This document shows, one piece after another, positions 31,288-43,969 of a DNA stretch of 64,000 nt. Origin of the DNA: Stachybotrys elegans (taxonomy: Eukaryota; Ascomycota; Sordariomycetes; Hypocreales; Stachybotryaceae); assembly GCA_020746835.1 (NCBI GenBank), contig JAGPNK010000024.1, forward strand, positions 266,746 through 330,745, written 5' to 3'. Position 1 is the first letter of the stretch. Every line of letters starts with the position of its first letter. Below the pieces are notes generated by a model, which saw only the letters and a program-made list of their open reading frames with translations, ran no database searches and was not told the DNA's origin. The translations under genes and the position numbers were made by a program.

Positions 31288-33691
31288 ATGACTGACACTT
31301 CGTATCGGGTTCATCTTGGTATCTGGACTAACTGGTCCTATGGTCCTGTTCTCGGCAAGACTCTTACCGTCACACGTGCAGACGGAGCCCTCATTATTGC
31401 ATTCGTTGCATTCTTTGTTGCTACCGTCGGCTCTCAGCTTTGGCGCATACTGTGCTTCTCTTTGCATAACCTCTATTCAACTTCCGAAGCCCAGGATGCC
31501 GTCTACAACCAGAGACAGGCTGTTCTTCGCAACTCAGGTAGCCCTGTCAGCGGCTTCTGGGAACTATTGCAGCTGGTTCTAGCATGGAACAAAAAACCGA
31601 CTCGCTCCCTTGCTAGGCTCCTCCCGCCTTTGCTCTGTGCAGTACTGACAGCATGCATCATGGTTACTGCGTCGGGCTTTTCATCCAGAATATCTCTGGG
31701 AAACGACGTTCTCTTGGCAGGCGATCAGTGTGGACTAACCTCTAATGATAACCGAACGATAGAGGAATGGCTTCAATACATAGGGCCATATCACACCCAA
31801 CTCTTGGAGGCTGCAGCCGACTATGCGCAGCGATGTTACGACAGAGATTCGGATGCTGGCTGCAACACATTAATGCGCAAGTCTCTACCAATTACTACAA
31901 ACTCGCATGCAAACTGCCCCTTTGATGACTCGTTGTGTCTGTCTGCCGACGACAACATCTACCTTGATAGCGGACTTCTCGATTCCCACGTGGACCTCGG
32001 CATCAACTCTCCCCCTAGCTCGAGGTTTCAATATCGGCAAACGTTGCACTGTGCGCCACTTGTCACCGAAGGCTACAAATCCAATGTTACAGGCACTGCC
32101 AATCGGACCTACACACGTTACATGTACGGGCCATGGATTGTGCCAGATATCAGGCCAAATTGCAATTGCTCTCTTGCAGTTCCCCACGACATTTTACAGC
32201 CAGAAGAGAAGGAGTTTATAGAAACTTCTAGCACGGGATACAAGCTTGAGTAATCAGACATTGCAGGTTCCCCCCAAGAAGACGTCGCTGACAAGATTCA
32301 AGTTCCACGAATGCCATTTACCTGAATAACTCTCTCATGATGCATACGTCGGCGTTTGTACCCATAGACGAGTTCAACCGGACAGACGGCCATGTCCAGC
32401 TCTTTTTCCTCTCTGCCAACTCGATAGCCTTTATCCAAGAATCTCAGGATCTGTGGTATAGGGCTGCAACTCCCGTGCGAGTCAGAGGCATAGCCGCGAA
32501 CAGCAATGAAACCACAGTCGCCAGGACATTATGGCAAGCAGACGAACCGGCATGGCCAATGGGTTGCATGAGTCAATACCAGATTTGCAACCCCTCCTAC
32601 CCGGGCGGGGATAAATGCACCCAACTCGGTAGCATTTACGATGCCTATGAACAAACTAAGCGGTTGTTTGGGGGAGATCCCGGGTTTCTTATGTACTGGT
32701 TCATGACTATACTCGGCCAATCTACTGGTGTGACGGACGTGACGAGGCTCTTGGGCATCAAGTCACTGACCTCACGCTTCAGCCTTGCCGGAGTTGACCT
32801 GCAAGGACCCCTTGAGCCGAACCAGTGGCACCTCGACGTCAACAGTTGGTTCTCAATTACGCTAGCGGCGCTGCAGCTACGTCTGGTCAGCACTGCTGCT
32901 GGGCCCTCGAGGCATGATGCTGGCTTTCTCAGCGTCATCACCAGACCTAAGACCGAAGAGCAAAAGAGGATGTGTGATAACCAGGTACATATACTCTACA
33001 GCACATAGTATTTGGCCTATACTCACCTGATGCATAGATTATCCGCACCACCGAATACATATCTTTCAGTGTGTTTGGCCTCTCGTTTATCCTTGCATTT
33101 GGAGGGTTCGTCATTCTGGTGTCGTTTGTCATGGATCCGCTCGCCAACCGCATAAGCAATTATCTCAATCGAAACCCATATGCCAACATTGAATGGCGAG
33201 CAACTCAAAAGCTACATCTTCAACGGTTAGCTCACGAGGGAATCGGGTTCGGGCACTGGGGTAATGGCTTCATGGACGTCCCGGTTACTCTGCCGAAAGA
33301 GAGCTTGGCTGTTCTCGACGCGATTAACCCAAAGGTACCACGGCTTGTTGACTCTACTTGTGATTCTCCAGGATCCCTGCACGGCATGGGCAGCAGCAAC
33401 AATCAACAAGTAAGTGACGAGCATGCCTCGGTCCGCGACAAACAGGCTGCAGACACTTCCAGGTCCTGTCCGGATCCAGAGTCTGCGAGTATCGCGAGTA
33501 TCCCCAATGCTATGGGAAACCAGTCTCCTATCTCTTCCTTCCAGATTCACTCCGCCGAGACTGGTTCTACAGTATTTGTCGGAGCATATCAAGCCAACCT
33601 TGCTCGCATATCACATGAGTCACCGGTACAACACGATGACCGCGTCTTGGAGGAAGAGAGGGGGGTTCGGAATGGTGCAAACTATATTTGA
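31288..33691 (+). CDS. Large fungal membrane protein with Cys-rich ectodomain, 3 exons
   Basis: Exons 31288-32249, 32303-32984 and 33038-33691 (introns 53 and 53 nt) join in frame to 765 aa. The N-terminus has LGIWTNWSYGPVLGKTLT, then a membrane segment at about 34-53 (ALIIAFVAFFVATVGSQLW), a loop with RQAVLRNSGSP, and a second membrane segment at about 108-131 (LLPPLLCAVLTACIMVTASG). A long region with paired cysteines and N-glycosylation sites follows (CPFDDSLC, LHCAPLVTEGY, NVTGTANRT), presumably extracellular. A third membrane segment near 555-580 (VFGLSFILAFGGFVILVSFV) leads to a disordered, Ser-rich cytoplasmic tail. This is a family I recognise from many ascomycete genomes as uncharacterised multi-copy membrane proteins; function unknown. 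It is paralogous to the gene at 49303-51634. No lesion is seen. Confidence 0.85.
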
Positions 33692-34461
33692 TTCAGGAGA
33701 CTTAGTGGTTATAGACCCGTGGGAATTGATATTCTGGTACAACGGCATCTCCGATGCGAGAAAGGATTTTATTACAATCCAAACAATATTATGTTTTCTG
33801 TGTTAATGCCATTTCATTATCCTGACTATAGGGTGGTAGTTCTGCTAACCCTATGAGATGTAATTCCCTTTTAGAAATATAAAAGTATGGTGTATAATTT
33901 GGATAAAAAAAACAACCAGTAGACCGAACGTGTAACGGCTTTTGGGTAGTTCGTCCCTGGGACGATATGGTAAAAAGGCTTTTAACACTATAATACAATG
34001 TTTTGTTGATCAGCTCCAGGACCTGTCATTGCTGCCTACAAAACAGGAGAAAGCTACGAGTGTACTTGGAGCCATCAACCCTGATGCCTCTGCTATTTCA
34101 GCGCAGAGATCTTCTTCTCGTCTCTCTCGCCTCCGCATCCTCATCTTCACCATTTACGCTATCATCACTAACCCTAAACGAACTATGTGTAGCAAAGCCT
34201 ACCCCTAACCAGCTCGCCAACTCGCCAGGCCGCGCGTCAGAGCTACAAGTCGCTTAACATGACAAGGATCAGCTTGGTACCTAAGGAATGAATAACGTTG
34301 AACAGGAGACTTGAGCTCGCATTTGCCCCACATTGAGATCCACGGGTGATGGCCCCTATTAATTTCTGTTATATAGACCGGAAGTATCCAGTTTCACGTT
34401 GAATTTCGGAATACGTGAGCACTGCGAAAAATCCTGATGAATCGGGAATGCACTCAAAGCA
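33692..34461. other. Non-coding interval
   Basis: AT-rich sequence after the membrane-protein gene with no ORF of interest. It should contain that gene's 3' UTR and the promoter of the broken regulator that follows. Confidence 0.45.
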
Positions 34462-35777
34462 ATGGCACGGAAAGGCACATAGAAGAGACGAAGTGGATGT
34501 GTAACCTGCAAGTAAGTGCTATCTGCACATGATGAGACGTGCTCATTTTCAGAAAACGGCGGGTCAAGTGCGACGAAGCGCGCCCGGTATGCAGACGATG
34601 TCATGTCGGAGACCGGTCCTGCACCTATCTCGAACCTCCGGCAGGCTTATATTCCTGGCAGTATCTCCTGCAAGCTGGACAGCACATCTTGCCGCCTCCT
34701 GCCACTCTGCCTCAACGCTACACTCGGACCCTAGACTACTTTTGTTGTGTGGTGGCACCAGCCCTCGATGGGCAGCTTGGTAACACGTTCTGGAGAGAGC
34801 CAGTGATGCAGCTTATAACGAGTGAGGAGGCAGTGATGCATGGGATGCTGGCCATCAGTATGCTCTACGAGGGCTTCAAACCGAGCTGGAAGAATGTACC
34901 GGATGATGCAGCGTTGAGGCACTATAATCACTCTCTGCGGCTTGTTGCAACCGCCAAGCTACAGGATGGTGTCGTCGTTATCATATCGATCCTCTTCATA
35001 GGCATCGAGTTTCTTCGCTGAAATACAGAAGCTGCGATAATGCATTGCTGGCATGGTATCTTGATGTCGAAATCGAGAATTGCTCAGGATCGGACGGTGC
35101 TCGCGATGCTTCGCCACCTCAGCATTTCCCATACTTTTTCTCTACGGGCGGTGTTCCTCTTCCAGCCAACGAACCGCGCAACTCTCCATATGAGAACACA
35201 TTAGCTGCGGCTTTTGAAATGGATGAGCTCATGGGCCGAGCAATCCGACTAGTGACGCATACAGACTAGGTGAGCATGCGTCTATGCCATTGGCACTTGG
35301 AGAGCACGGGAAGTGCTACTGCAAGTCCTCGGTGCATGGATGACTGCATTTGGGGCACTTTCCGGGGACAAAGGCGGTAGGCCCTTGATGCTGATGAGGT
35401 TCCTCGTCTGCTGGATATGGGTCAGTATCGCGCCAGAAAGAGAAGAGACTTCCAGCGATGCGTTTCGAGCAGAGTTTATGCAGATTGTAGAGCTGGCCAA
35501 CAACCCTAAGGGGTTGAGGACGAACTTCACATTTGATATGGGCATGGCGCCGCTTTTGCATTTCGTCATCAAGTGTCGCCATCTACGCGTACGCTTGGAA
35601 GCGTTGGAGAAGATTCGAATGATGGGAAATTCGAGGGAGTCACTGTGGGATACGGCAACCATGTACGTTATAGGGAAGTGCATTATTGAGAGAGAGCATG
35701 GTATTCCTGTGACACCAGGCATGTCCGCGGAAAGCAAACTCCCCGAACGACAGCAGGGTTCGAGACTCTTATGTTGA
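34462..35777 (+). pseudogene. Zn2Cys6 transcription factor with early nonsense codons
   Basis: ATG at 34462 opens MARKGT, then TAG at 34480, then KRRSGCVTCKKRRVKCDEAR and PVCRRCHVGDRSC, a full zinc cluster (C-x2-C-x6-C-x6-C-x2-C-x6-C) once a 41-nt intron (34512-34552) is removed. The frame runs on through VMHGMLAISMLYEGF and VVVIISILFIGIEFLR to a TGA, after which the same frame continues with NTEAAIMHCWHGIL. The C-terminal part (35313-35777) has FTFDMGMAPLLHFVIKCRHL and RESLWDTATMYVIGKCIIE, typical of this regulator class. The two nonsense codons are compatible with single C-to-T changes (CAG to TAG, CGA to TGA). It was once a nuclear regulator, possibly of the adjacent hydrolase or PKS. Confidence 0.78.
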
Positions 35778-36234
35778 GGGGGTTCCCGATCATCCCGCGG
35801 TGGTTTCTCGGCGCAAGATCAATTTATTTGTTCGTAAAGGGGCTATCATTACGAAGGAGACGCACTGGATAACGCTGAACACTGATTAAAAATAAGAATG
35901 CTCAGTTGGACAGGAATTAGCATTTCTGGCGATTGCTCGCGTTCTTGCCCTGAAACTCTTTACCAGGGGGTATGGAAGGATGCTGGCATTTGCTGAGGAA
36001 CAATAATATCGTATCGACTTGTTTGCTGTAGCTAGAGCGGGCCGAGTGCGAGGACGAGATGAGACAACTCCAGCGGAGGCTGTGCAAGCTTAATGCCGCG
36101 CACACGCTGGGCGTATTCCCGCAGTATAAAGAGGCCATCAGAAGACAGAGATTCTTGACTCTGATCATAGGCATTCTCACCTGCTTGCACTCTTCACTAT
36201 TCCCATTTTCTGGATTATAAAGATCATTAAGACC

Positions 36235-38103
36235 ATGAAGCCTTGGCCATCCATCGTCGGCGTTATCGCTGCTCTCACACAGCATAGAAGAGTCCCTTCA
36301 GGGGCTGGTCTTGCAGGTCCGGCATTCATCGTACCAAGTCCCTTAGAGGTTCCGAACCACTTTTTTCCGCAGCCGAAGCTTTTCACAGCTCCATTACCAA
36401 CTCGGCCACCATCCAAGCCAACGAAACAGCATGGGCTGTCGCTGTCTTCTCCACATCCGACAATGAGCCATTGTACGAGAATTACTTTACTCCGGAATAC
36501 GATGTTGGTGTACCTAAAATCAACAAAGATTCCGTGTTCCGCCTTGCGAGCGTATCAAAGGTTTTGAGTGTCTGGTCATTTTTGATTGAAGTGGGAGATG
36601 AACACTTCAATGACCCCATTACACGTTATGTGCCTGAACTTGGCGCGGTTTCCAACATCTCAGCGACTGGCGTAGTATACGATGACATCGATCAAGTACG
36701 CTGGAACGAGGTCACGCTTGGCCAGCTTGCTAGTCACCTGGCTGGTATTCCACGCGATCGTGAGTGACCACCATACCATGGAGAACCAGCGTTGACCATG
36801 TAGCTGCTCAAACGGACATGTCTGCCGAGTTGGTGCCTCAGCAGGCCATTGCACTTGGACTACCTCCCCTCAGTGAGGACGAGATCCCTAAATGCGGAGT
36901 CACAGGTCTTCTCCGCACATGCAGCCGTAGTGGTAGGTCTGAGGAATTTTTTTTTTTGAGCTCACTGACAACGGCAGAGATGATATCGCAATTGCTAAAG
37001 CAGCACCCCATCTTTCCAACTGGACACTCCCCAGCCTACACAAATATGGCCTACGCGCTTCTTGGATTTGCCCAGGAAGCCATCACTGGCACGCCCGTCA
37101 GCGAAGCTATTACCAGCAATATTCTTTTCGCCCTCAACATGACTTCCAGTAGCTTCTCAAGAAAGCCTGACAGTGGAGGGGTAATACCAGGCAACGAATC
37201 TGTCGTCGGATGGGATTGGGATATGGGGACTATCAGCCCGTCGGGTTCATTGTACGCTTCGACAGCAGACATGGTCAAAGCTGGGCGCGCCATCCTTGGA
37301 TCAAAGACCATGACGCCGGCACAGACACGAAGGTGGCTGCAACCGATGAGTCAAACTGGCGTTCTCGGATCAGCGGTCGGTGCGCCGTGGGAGATCCGAC
37401 ACCTTATGATTGGTGGACGACTGACGCAGCTTTACACAAAGCAAGGCGACACAGGAGGCTACCGTGCAGCGCTCATCTTGTCGCCCGAGCATGATATTGG
37501 AGCCGTTATATTTTCTGCTGGACCGATTGAGTCGAATTCGGCAGCTGTGAGGGAAACATTGATGAATGCAGTTGGAAAGGCCGTTCTTCCAATGGCCGAG
37601 ACGCAAGCTCGCGTCGAGGCGCGCGACAAGTTTACAGGAACCTTTACCGATGAGACAACCAACAGCTCTGTGACGATCGAAGTTGATCACGCTGTCCCAG
37701 GCCTGGTGGTGAAACATCTTTTCTCCCAAGGCGTCGAGGTTATCGGGCCAAGTAGCCCGTTTATTCAAATCTACGGCGCAGGACAGTCTGCTCGTCTCTT
37801 TCTCACAAGTCTGAAGACTTTACGAAATACAGAAGATGGAAAAGATACATATGAATCCCGGTTGGGGTTCCGGGCGACCTTTTCAATGTTACAGGCACAA
37901 TGGACGAGGTACAAGACCCGGGTTTGATGCAGTGGACCTCGCTAGGGGCGCCGACATATGGAGCGAGAACATTAGATGACTGGGTGTTTGAAATGGGAGA
38001 AGATGGGAAGGCGAAATGTGTCGATGTGAGGATGCTAAGGCTGAGGATGCAATATTGCATCATGTACATCTTAGTTGCTGTTTATAAGAGGAAGCAGCAA
38101 TGA
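36235..38103 (+). pseudogene. Beta-lactamase-like serine hydrolase with frameshifts
   Basis: The start MKPWPSIVGVIAAL looks like a signal peptide. After a one-base shift near the T6 run at about 36361, the body reads SAAEAFHSSITNSATI, then DSVFRLASVSKVLSVWSFLI with the SxxK catalytic pair, and LASHLAGIPRD. After a 44-nt intron (36760-36803) come SPAYTNMAYALLGFAQEAIT with the Tyr motif, WDMGTISPSGSLYAS and TKQGDTGGYRAALILSP. A second shift near 37880 restores NVTGTMDEVQDPGLMQW and a final DDWVFEMG. This is the fungal beta-lactamase/transpeptidase-like family of about 560-590 aa, often secreted and often found beside PKS genes. Both shifts fall at or next to T runs, so assembly error is possible. 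Without them the gene would be intact. Confidence 0.8.
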
Positions 38104-38754
38104 AAGTCAGATGCGGAACGCGAACACCATCATACCGACCTGGAGTATTGTAGTGCGAACAAACGCTGGGCTCTCCTGTACATTATGCTGCATTGAGAGG
38201 TGACAACGAGTATCCATTGTGCTAGCGAGTAATTGATCCTCCCAGTTCCGGATGATTCACCCTTTTATTTCTCTGCGAAGATTGGGCTGAGATTGCAACT
38301 CTTTTGGCGGCTTGGCCTCCCGACCATATCCTCCAAGCCCAAAGCTCCATCATGCCAGTATAAGTCATGTTCAATAACATGTCGATGCAGGAGCAAACCT
38401 GGGACGGTAACCCAAAGAGGGCCTTTTTAAAGCTATTAGTTTATATTCTATTAGGGTATATAAATAGGAAATCCTATATGTATAGATTATTCTAACCTAC
38501 TAAGGACCTAGTCTCCATGCTTATAACGGTTAACTATGCCCTCTACTTATTGGCATGTCTTAACTACAAAGACTAAGGTACAACGGCTACAGTACTCTCT
38601 TTGGTCAGGCCTAAGGCTGTAGGCAACGCTCTATTAGCAGTCCATGCACCAGATTGCGGCGCAGGTGTTTGCATTATTCCAATGATTAAACGGCTCTATC
38701 CTACAGTCTCTAGCTTATGAGCGCATGCATCGGTGCTGTATTACGCATCGCCTC
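38104..38754. other. Non-coding interval before the PKS relic
   Basis: AT-rich sequence without ORFs. The lost 5' end of the PKS probably lay here. Confidence 0.4.
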
Positions 38755-41700
38755 ACAATGGAAGCTGTATACGAATCCATTGAGGCCGCTGTTTATACCC
38801 CCACGCAGATGCAGGGCTCTCAGACGGCCGTGTATCTCGGTGTCATGACAGGCGATTACCATGACATGCAGCAGCGAGACCCGGAAACAGTTAATCGTTA
38901 CCACGCTCCAAAGCTGTCCTATCCACCTTTTCAACCTTCACAGACCGTCACTCACACTTGACACGGCGTGTTCCTCACCCAGCCGTCCATCTGGCGGTGC
39001 AGTCGCTGCGCAGCGGTGAATCCGACGTAGCTATTGCCATTGGTGTCAACCTCATCCTCGACTCGGCCGGCTATGTGGCCGACTCGCTCCCTGTGCAGGT
39101 GCAAACGGCTACGCCCGCGGTGAGGGCGTCGCTACTGTTGTGCTTAAGCCCTGTCGAAGGCTATCCGGATGTTGGCGTCATCCGCGAGACAGCCATGAAC
39201 AATGATGGCCGCACCACAGGTATCACCATGCCAAGTGCAACTGCGGCCTTATCCGGTCAACCTACCAGAGATATCCTGTAGCAGACAGGCCTCAATATTT
39301 TCAGTGTCAAGGACTGGCACTCTTGCTGGTGATCCGGTCGAGACCAACACTGTCGCCGAATCCTTTTGCCAGGGGAAATATCCTCAGATGCACTCAAACT
39401 CTACTGCGGAACCATCGAGACCATCATCGGCCACCTGGTATCGTTGTCTCTGTAGAACGGCATTGTCCCACCAAACTTGCTTTTCGGAAAGCTAAACCCG
39501 GCCGTTGACTTATCACCGCCTTCAGGTACATACCGTGGCCGCAAGTATCTTCTGGTGTTCCCAGGCGCGCCAGCTTCAACAGCTTTGGCTTTGGCGAACC
39601 AATGTTCATTCCATTGTCTAATAGTACTTTCCGGAGGTCTACGAATATCCGGAACCCGCAGATGCCTTCATTGGTCCCTTGACCTTATCTGCTCAAAATG
39701 AGAGCTCGCTGGTACGCACTTCAGAACTTGCCAGCTACCTGCGGCAGAACCCAACCGCCAACCCTGAAGACGTTGCTGTCGTTACGCAGCTCCAAAGGAC
39801 AACCTTTCCGGTCTGCCCCTTCTTTGGCGAGACACCCGACAACCTGCTGAGTTCCCCCCGCCATTCTTGGTATTTTCACTGGCCAGGGTGCGCAATGGGC
39901 TCGCATGGGCCGAAAATGGCAGGGATGTCGGTTAAGTACCGCGCTGCAAGATACCAAATGCTCCCGAATAGTCGCTGATGGGGGAGCTCATGGTCCCGAA
40001 GACAAGTCCCGCATCAGCGAGGCGGCCGTCTCTCAGCCTCTCTGCACATTGCCATCATCGAAGTTCTGGCTGCCTCTGGCGTCATCCTTGATAGTGTCGT
40101 CGGACACTCGTCAGGAGAGATCGCGGCTGCGTATGCCGCTGGCCTGTTCTCCTGCCGACGCCACAAAGATTGCAAACTATCGCGGTTTCCACGCTGGCCA
40201 GGGGCTGGGTGGAAAGCAGGGATGTATGATGGCAGTTGGGCTGGTCTCAAAGACGCCATTGCCTTCTGCGACAGTAAGAAATTCAAGGGCAAGTTGGGTT
40301 GGCCGCCAGCAACTCGAGCCAGCTCCACCCTATAACGATGCGGGCAAAACCTTTGCACGCCTACTCAAGGACACACCCACCACATGATTCCTTATGCAAA
40401 GCCGTACCTCCAATCTCTGCTGGCATAACATACCATCGGTCGTCCTTTGGAGAAATGTGTCGGGACCTCGTCGGTATACAGCCATGCCGAGATTCTCGAC
40501 GATGAAGAGGACCTTGGCGCATTGGCAGGTCACCATTGGGTGGATATATGTGGAAGCCTTCTCTAGAGGCGTGTGATGCATATGGGCACATCTCGGCTCC
40601 AAGGTCAGCTTTTCCGGGTACCTTGCCGCTATTATGCTCAAAGATCTGTCTGTTTATTCATGGAACCACGACAACGTCTACTGGAAGGAGGCGCGTCCCT
40701 CGCGTCGCTACAGACTGGGGGAGAAAGCGCCACATAAGCATCTCGGAAGGAGATGTGGCGATGATGCCGAGACAGACATGCGCTGGCGCAACATACTAAC
40801 GATCAGCAAGCTCCCATGGCTCCGAGGACATATTTTCAAGGCCAGAACCTGTTCCCAGCGTCAGGCAGTCATGGAGATTTCTGGCCAGCGACAGTTCAAG
40901 CTTATTGAACTCGAGAACCTGCTGATTCCACAGGTCCTAACATGGAGGGAAATCATCCCGGCGTTGAGTCCATCTTCTCTTTCAAGTACAATGACCCCAG
41001 CTCGTCGATTCCTATGGTTCAATTAGGGGATTAACAAGAGAGCCATGACGTATATAACAACCAAAGCTACCCAGCAAAAGGTTTACCAGGCAATGAATAC
41101 ATCATCCATCCTGACCCGCTAGATGTGGCATTTTACTCCACCATTGCTGCCTTTTGCACACCCCTAAGCGGCACTCTATGGGCGCCCTATCTTCCAGTCA
41201 AGGCTGAAACGCTGTCTGTCGTCCCGGACTTGGGAGAGGTCAATTTCGACGTCGACATATTCATTACCAGCACTACAGCCAATACATTCGGGTGACGTAC
41301 GCATAATCAGTCCCAATGGTCAGACATCTATGCAGGCGCAAGCGCAGAACCTGAAGCTGTTTACCGAAGCCCGAGCGTCTGACGACCGCGCCATGTTCTC
41401 GCGTGCGTTTGATAGGCTGAGCACACCGTCCAACATGGACGAGATCGACCCTGATGATGATGAGTGGGCGCTCGCGGAAGCTATCGACTGGACTTGGCTA
41501 TTTTTATCCGAAAAATATTTGCAACTGCCTGATGTGGATGTCGCGGAATGGGAATCCTTCTATGATGCGTTGAACTGTGTTTGAGAGAGGTCCGAGAGGC
41601 ACATTGGCTGGATGACGACGACGAGTACATCCTGCAGTTAAATCCAAGTACTCGGACCAAGCCGACATCAAGCTCCTACACGCCATGGCAGATAACCTTG

Positions 41701-43190
41701 ATGGGGTCCTGACGGCAGACGTCCAGTTGCCAGAAGTGATGCTGGTCGATAACATGTTGACAATGTATACAAACAGGCGTGCCATGAAACGTTGAATAAA
41801 TCATTGCACACCTGATGAAAAACATATCTCACAGGTATCCCCAACATCCTCAAGATTGGTGCGGGCAAGGGAGGTGCAACAAACTCTGTACAAGATTCTC
41901 GATATTGAGATCATCGAACAGGGGTATGCCGAGGGCAGCCAAGTCTCATTCTAGCCTCCAACTGCCTTCACGCGACCAAGAATATGAAGGAGACCATGAC
42001 AAATGATCGCAAGCTCCTCAAGCCTGGCGGCTATCTCATAAAATGGAGGTCTGCAGGGTTGGTAGCTTGGCATCGATGAAGGGCGACTGCCGGAATGGGA
42101 TGAGCGTCTTCGCGAGATAGGCTTCTCTGGCGCAGAGAATACGTCATGGACCTCCCCGACGCCCTCAAGCATGCCTGCTCATCATCGTTAGCTAGGCTGT
42201 AGACGATCGACCAAATATGCTCGTTCGTGCATCGACGAGGTATCTCCCAGGATGCACTGCTAAGTGGCGGCAACTCGATGCCGGCCCGCATGGTGCCAGG
42301 CTCGCTCATTCGCCGACAAATTCACTGTCAGAAGCAGCTTGGATAACCACCGACAACCACCTCCAAGGCTCTGTCATTTTCCTCGACGAAATTGACAAGC
42401 GCCATTTATTGATAAGTTGACCGATCAACGCCTGCAGAAACTTCAGGATATATTTCAACAAACTGTCTCTGGGCTACAAGCGGTCGGCTCGACGAGAACC
42501 CCTTTGCCAATATGACGACTAGCATTGGACGTGCGCTGATCAATAAGCTGCTCAACTTACAACTCTTGGACATTGCAAAGTCGCTACTGGGGATGCTGAC
42601 TTCCTCGACCGATATCTCAAGCTGCGCCTGACAAGAGCCAGACTTCCCAGTAGCGTCAATGCTATTCCACTAAACCGGCTAAGCGCCTACACAATAATCT
42701 GCTATTTGTTCCTCGCATCACATAGATAAAGAGAGAAACAACAGGCTTAATGCTTTACAGAGACCCATTAATACATTAACTGACATGACAAGGGCTACGT
42801 TGAGGTTCGAGTCCGCTACAGGGGGTTGGTCCTTACCAAGCAAATCCCAACTCTTGGCCATAAGCTGGACGACAAGGATATGTCAACTATTCAGTTACCC
42901 TTCCTCTAGCAGGCCAGAAGAGGCAGGTCTTGTCTGTAAGCTGCACAGAGAACAGTACGCATGCGCTGGCCATTGGTGACCAACACGGTTCCCGCATAAT
43001 TGTCTCGCCCAACAATTTGTTCCGTCTACAAGGCTTGGTGGTTCGGCGGTACAGCAACTGGCCAGCTATCTAACAGTCAAAATGCTTGTCAAAGCCGCGT
43101 ATCCAATTCAATCTGATGCAGAAATTCTTGTATACAAATCGCCTCAGAACCTGACTCAAGCCTTGGATGTTGTCCAAAGACCAGCTCCTT
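38755..43190 (+). pseudogene. Highly reducing type I polyketide synthase relic (KS-AT-DH-MT-ER)
   Basis: Domain pieces appear in the right order in shifting frames. KS: TMEAVYESIEAAVYTPTQMQ, TLDTACSS (active-site Cys, about 38956), HLAVQSLRSGESDVAIAIGV, GTLAGDPVETNTVAES, NSFGFG. AT: LGIFTGQGAQWARMGRKW, VVGHSSGEIAAAYAAGLFS (active-site Ser). DH: YSWNHDNVYWKEARPSRRYR, DMRWRNILTISKLPWLRGH, YIIHPDPLDVAFYSTIAAF. MT: ILKIGAGKGGAT, CLHATKNMKETM, LLKPGGYLI, GRLPEWDERLREIGFSG. A later piece GYVEVRVRYRGLVLTKQI fits the start of ER. KR and ACP are not found. Total length is about 4.4 kb against 7-8 kb for an intact gene. Frameshifts occur every 100-300 bp and several internal segments are deleted. Confidence 0.88.
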
Positions 43191-43402
43191 GCACATACAA
43201 GCAGCGGCAAGCATAACGCGTCAGACAGATCAATCGCCATCCATCCTCAGACTTCGCAGCGTACCATTGAGAACACGCTTCCTCAAACAATCGCTGGCGG
43301 CCAATCTTTAAGATGTAGACAACAAGTTGGCCTGCATCTGTTGGCCATGTTTACGTCTTCAAATTCCCAAAGACATGCCAAGGATAAGATGCTCACTGGT
43401 AT

Positions 43403-43532
43403 ATGGGATTTCCCGTTCGTGTGCCCCGATGGGATACAGACCAGCGACTTCGAGAAGCTCCCTCTGACGATAAAGACAGTATTAAATCAATGGGTGGCGC
43501 TTGGGGAAAAAAATGAAAGAAAAAAAAAGAAT
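43403..43532 (+). mobile_element. SINE-like element, copy 3, with A-rich tail and target-site duplication
   Basis: The best-preserved copy structurally. The head (TGGGATTTCCCGTTCGTG) and middle match the other copies. The 3' end runs into an A-rich tail of about 27 bases (43505-43532). It is flanked by ATGCTCACTGGTAT (43389-43402) and ATGCTCAGTAGTAT (43533-43546), 12 of 14 identical. An A tail plus a duplication of this length is the signature of target-primed retroposition. Confidence 0.75.
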
Positions 43533-43546
43533 ATGCTCAGTAGTAT

Positions 43547-43969
43547 TGTGCTGTTAATATATTGAAGTTTAGTGATTTTAATAGCACTCAATCACTGCAT
43601 TGACCCAATATCACTCACACAGCTCAACCTACGCCTGGCCTACAGTCATTAATTGGACTCATAGAACTCAGTCTATACCGGCCAAATGAAACCACTCTCT
43701 GGTCGAGGACTATTCCCTACAGACAAGATATATTTGCCTAGTTTCATCCATCCCTCTGTTGCTGGATGGCTGATAATGGCGCCAAATATTGTTCTTACTA
43801 GTCTTTCAGCGCAAGTGGACAAGCTCTGGCTTTTCGAAATGACCGACAGAGTCCCATTCTGAGGCCGCCATAAACCACTACCTGAGTGATGAGCTTGAAG
43901 AACCAGAAACAGGTGAACCCGCCAGTGTGGGAGAAGCGACCTAGCGGGAATGACATTGAAGAGACGGCT
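43547..43969. other. Non-coding interval
   Basis: Nothing recognised; it separates the SINE-like copy from the 3' end of the protease-like relic. Confidence 0.4.

Noticed and set aside
42795..42830. Perfect B-box-like GGTTCGAGTCC suggesting a tRNA gene
   Set aside because: No A box or acceptor stem lies upstream at the right distance, and the sequence reads as the start of the PKS enoylreductase region (GYVEVRVRYRGLVLTKQI).
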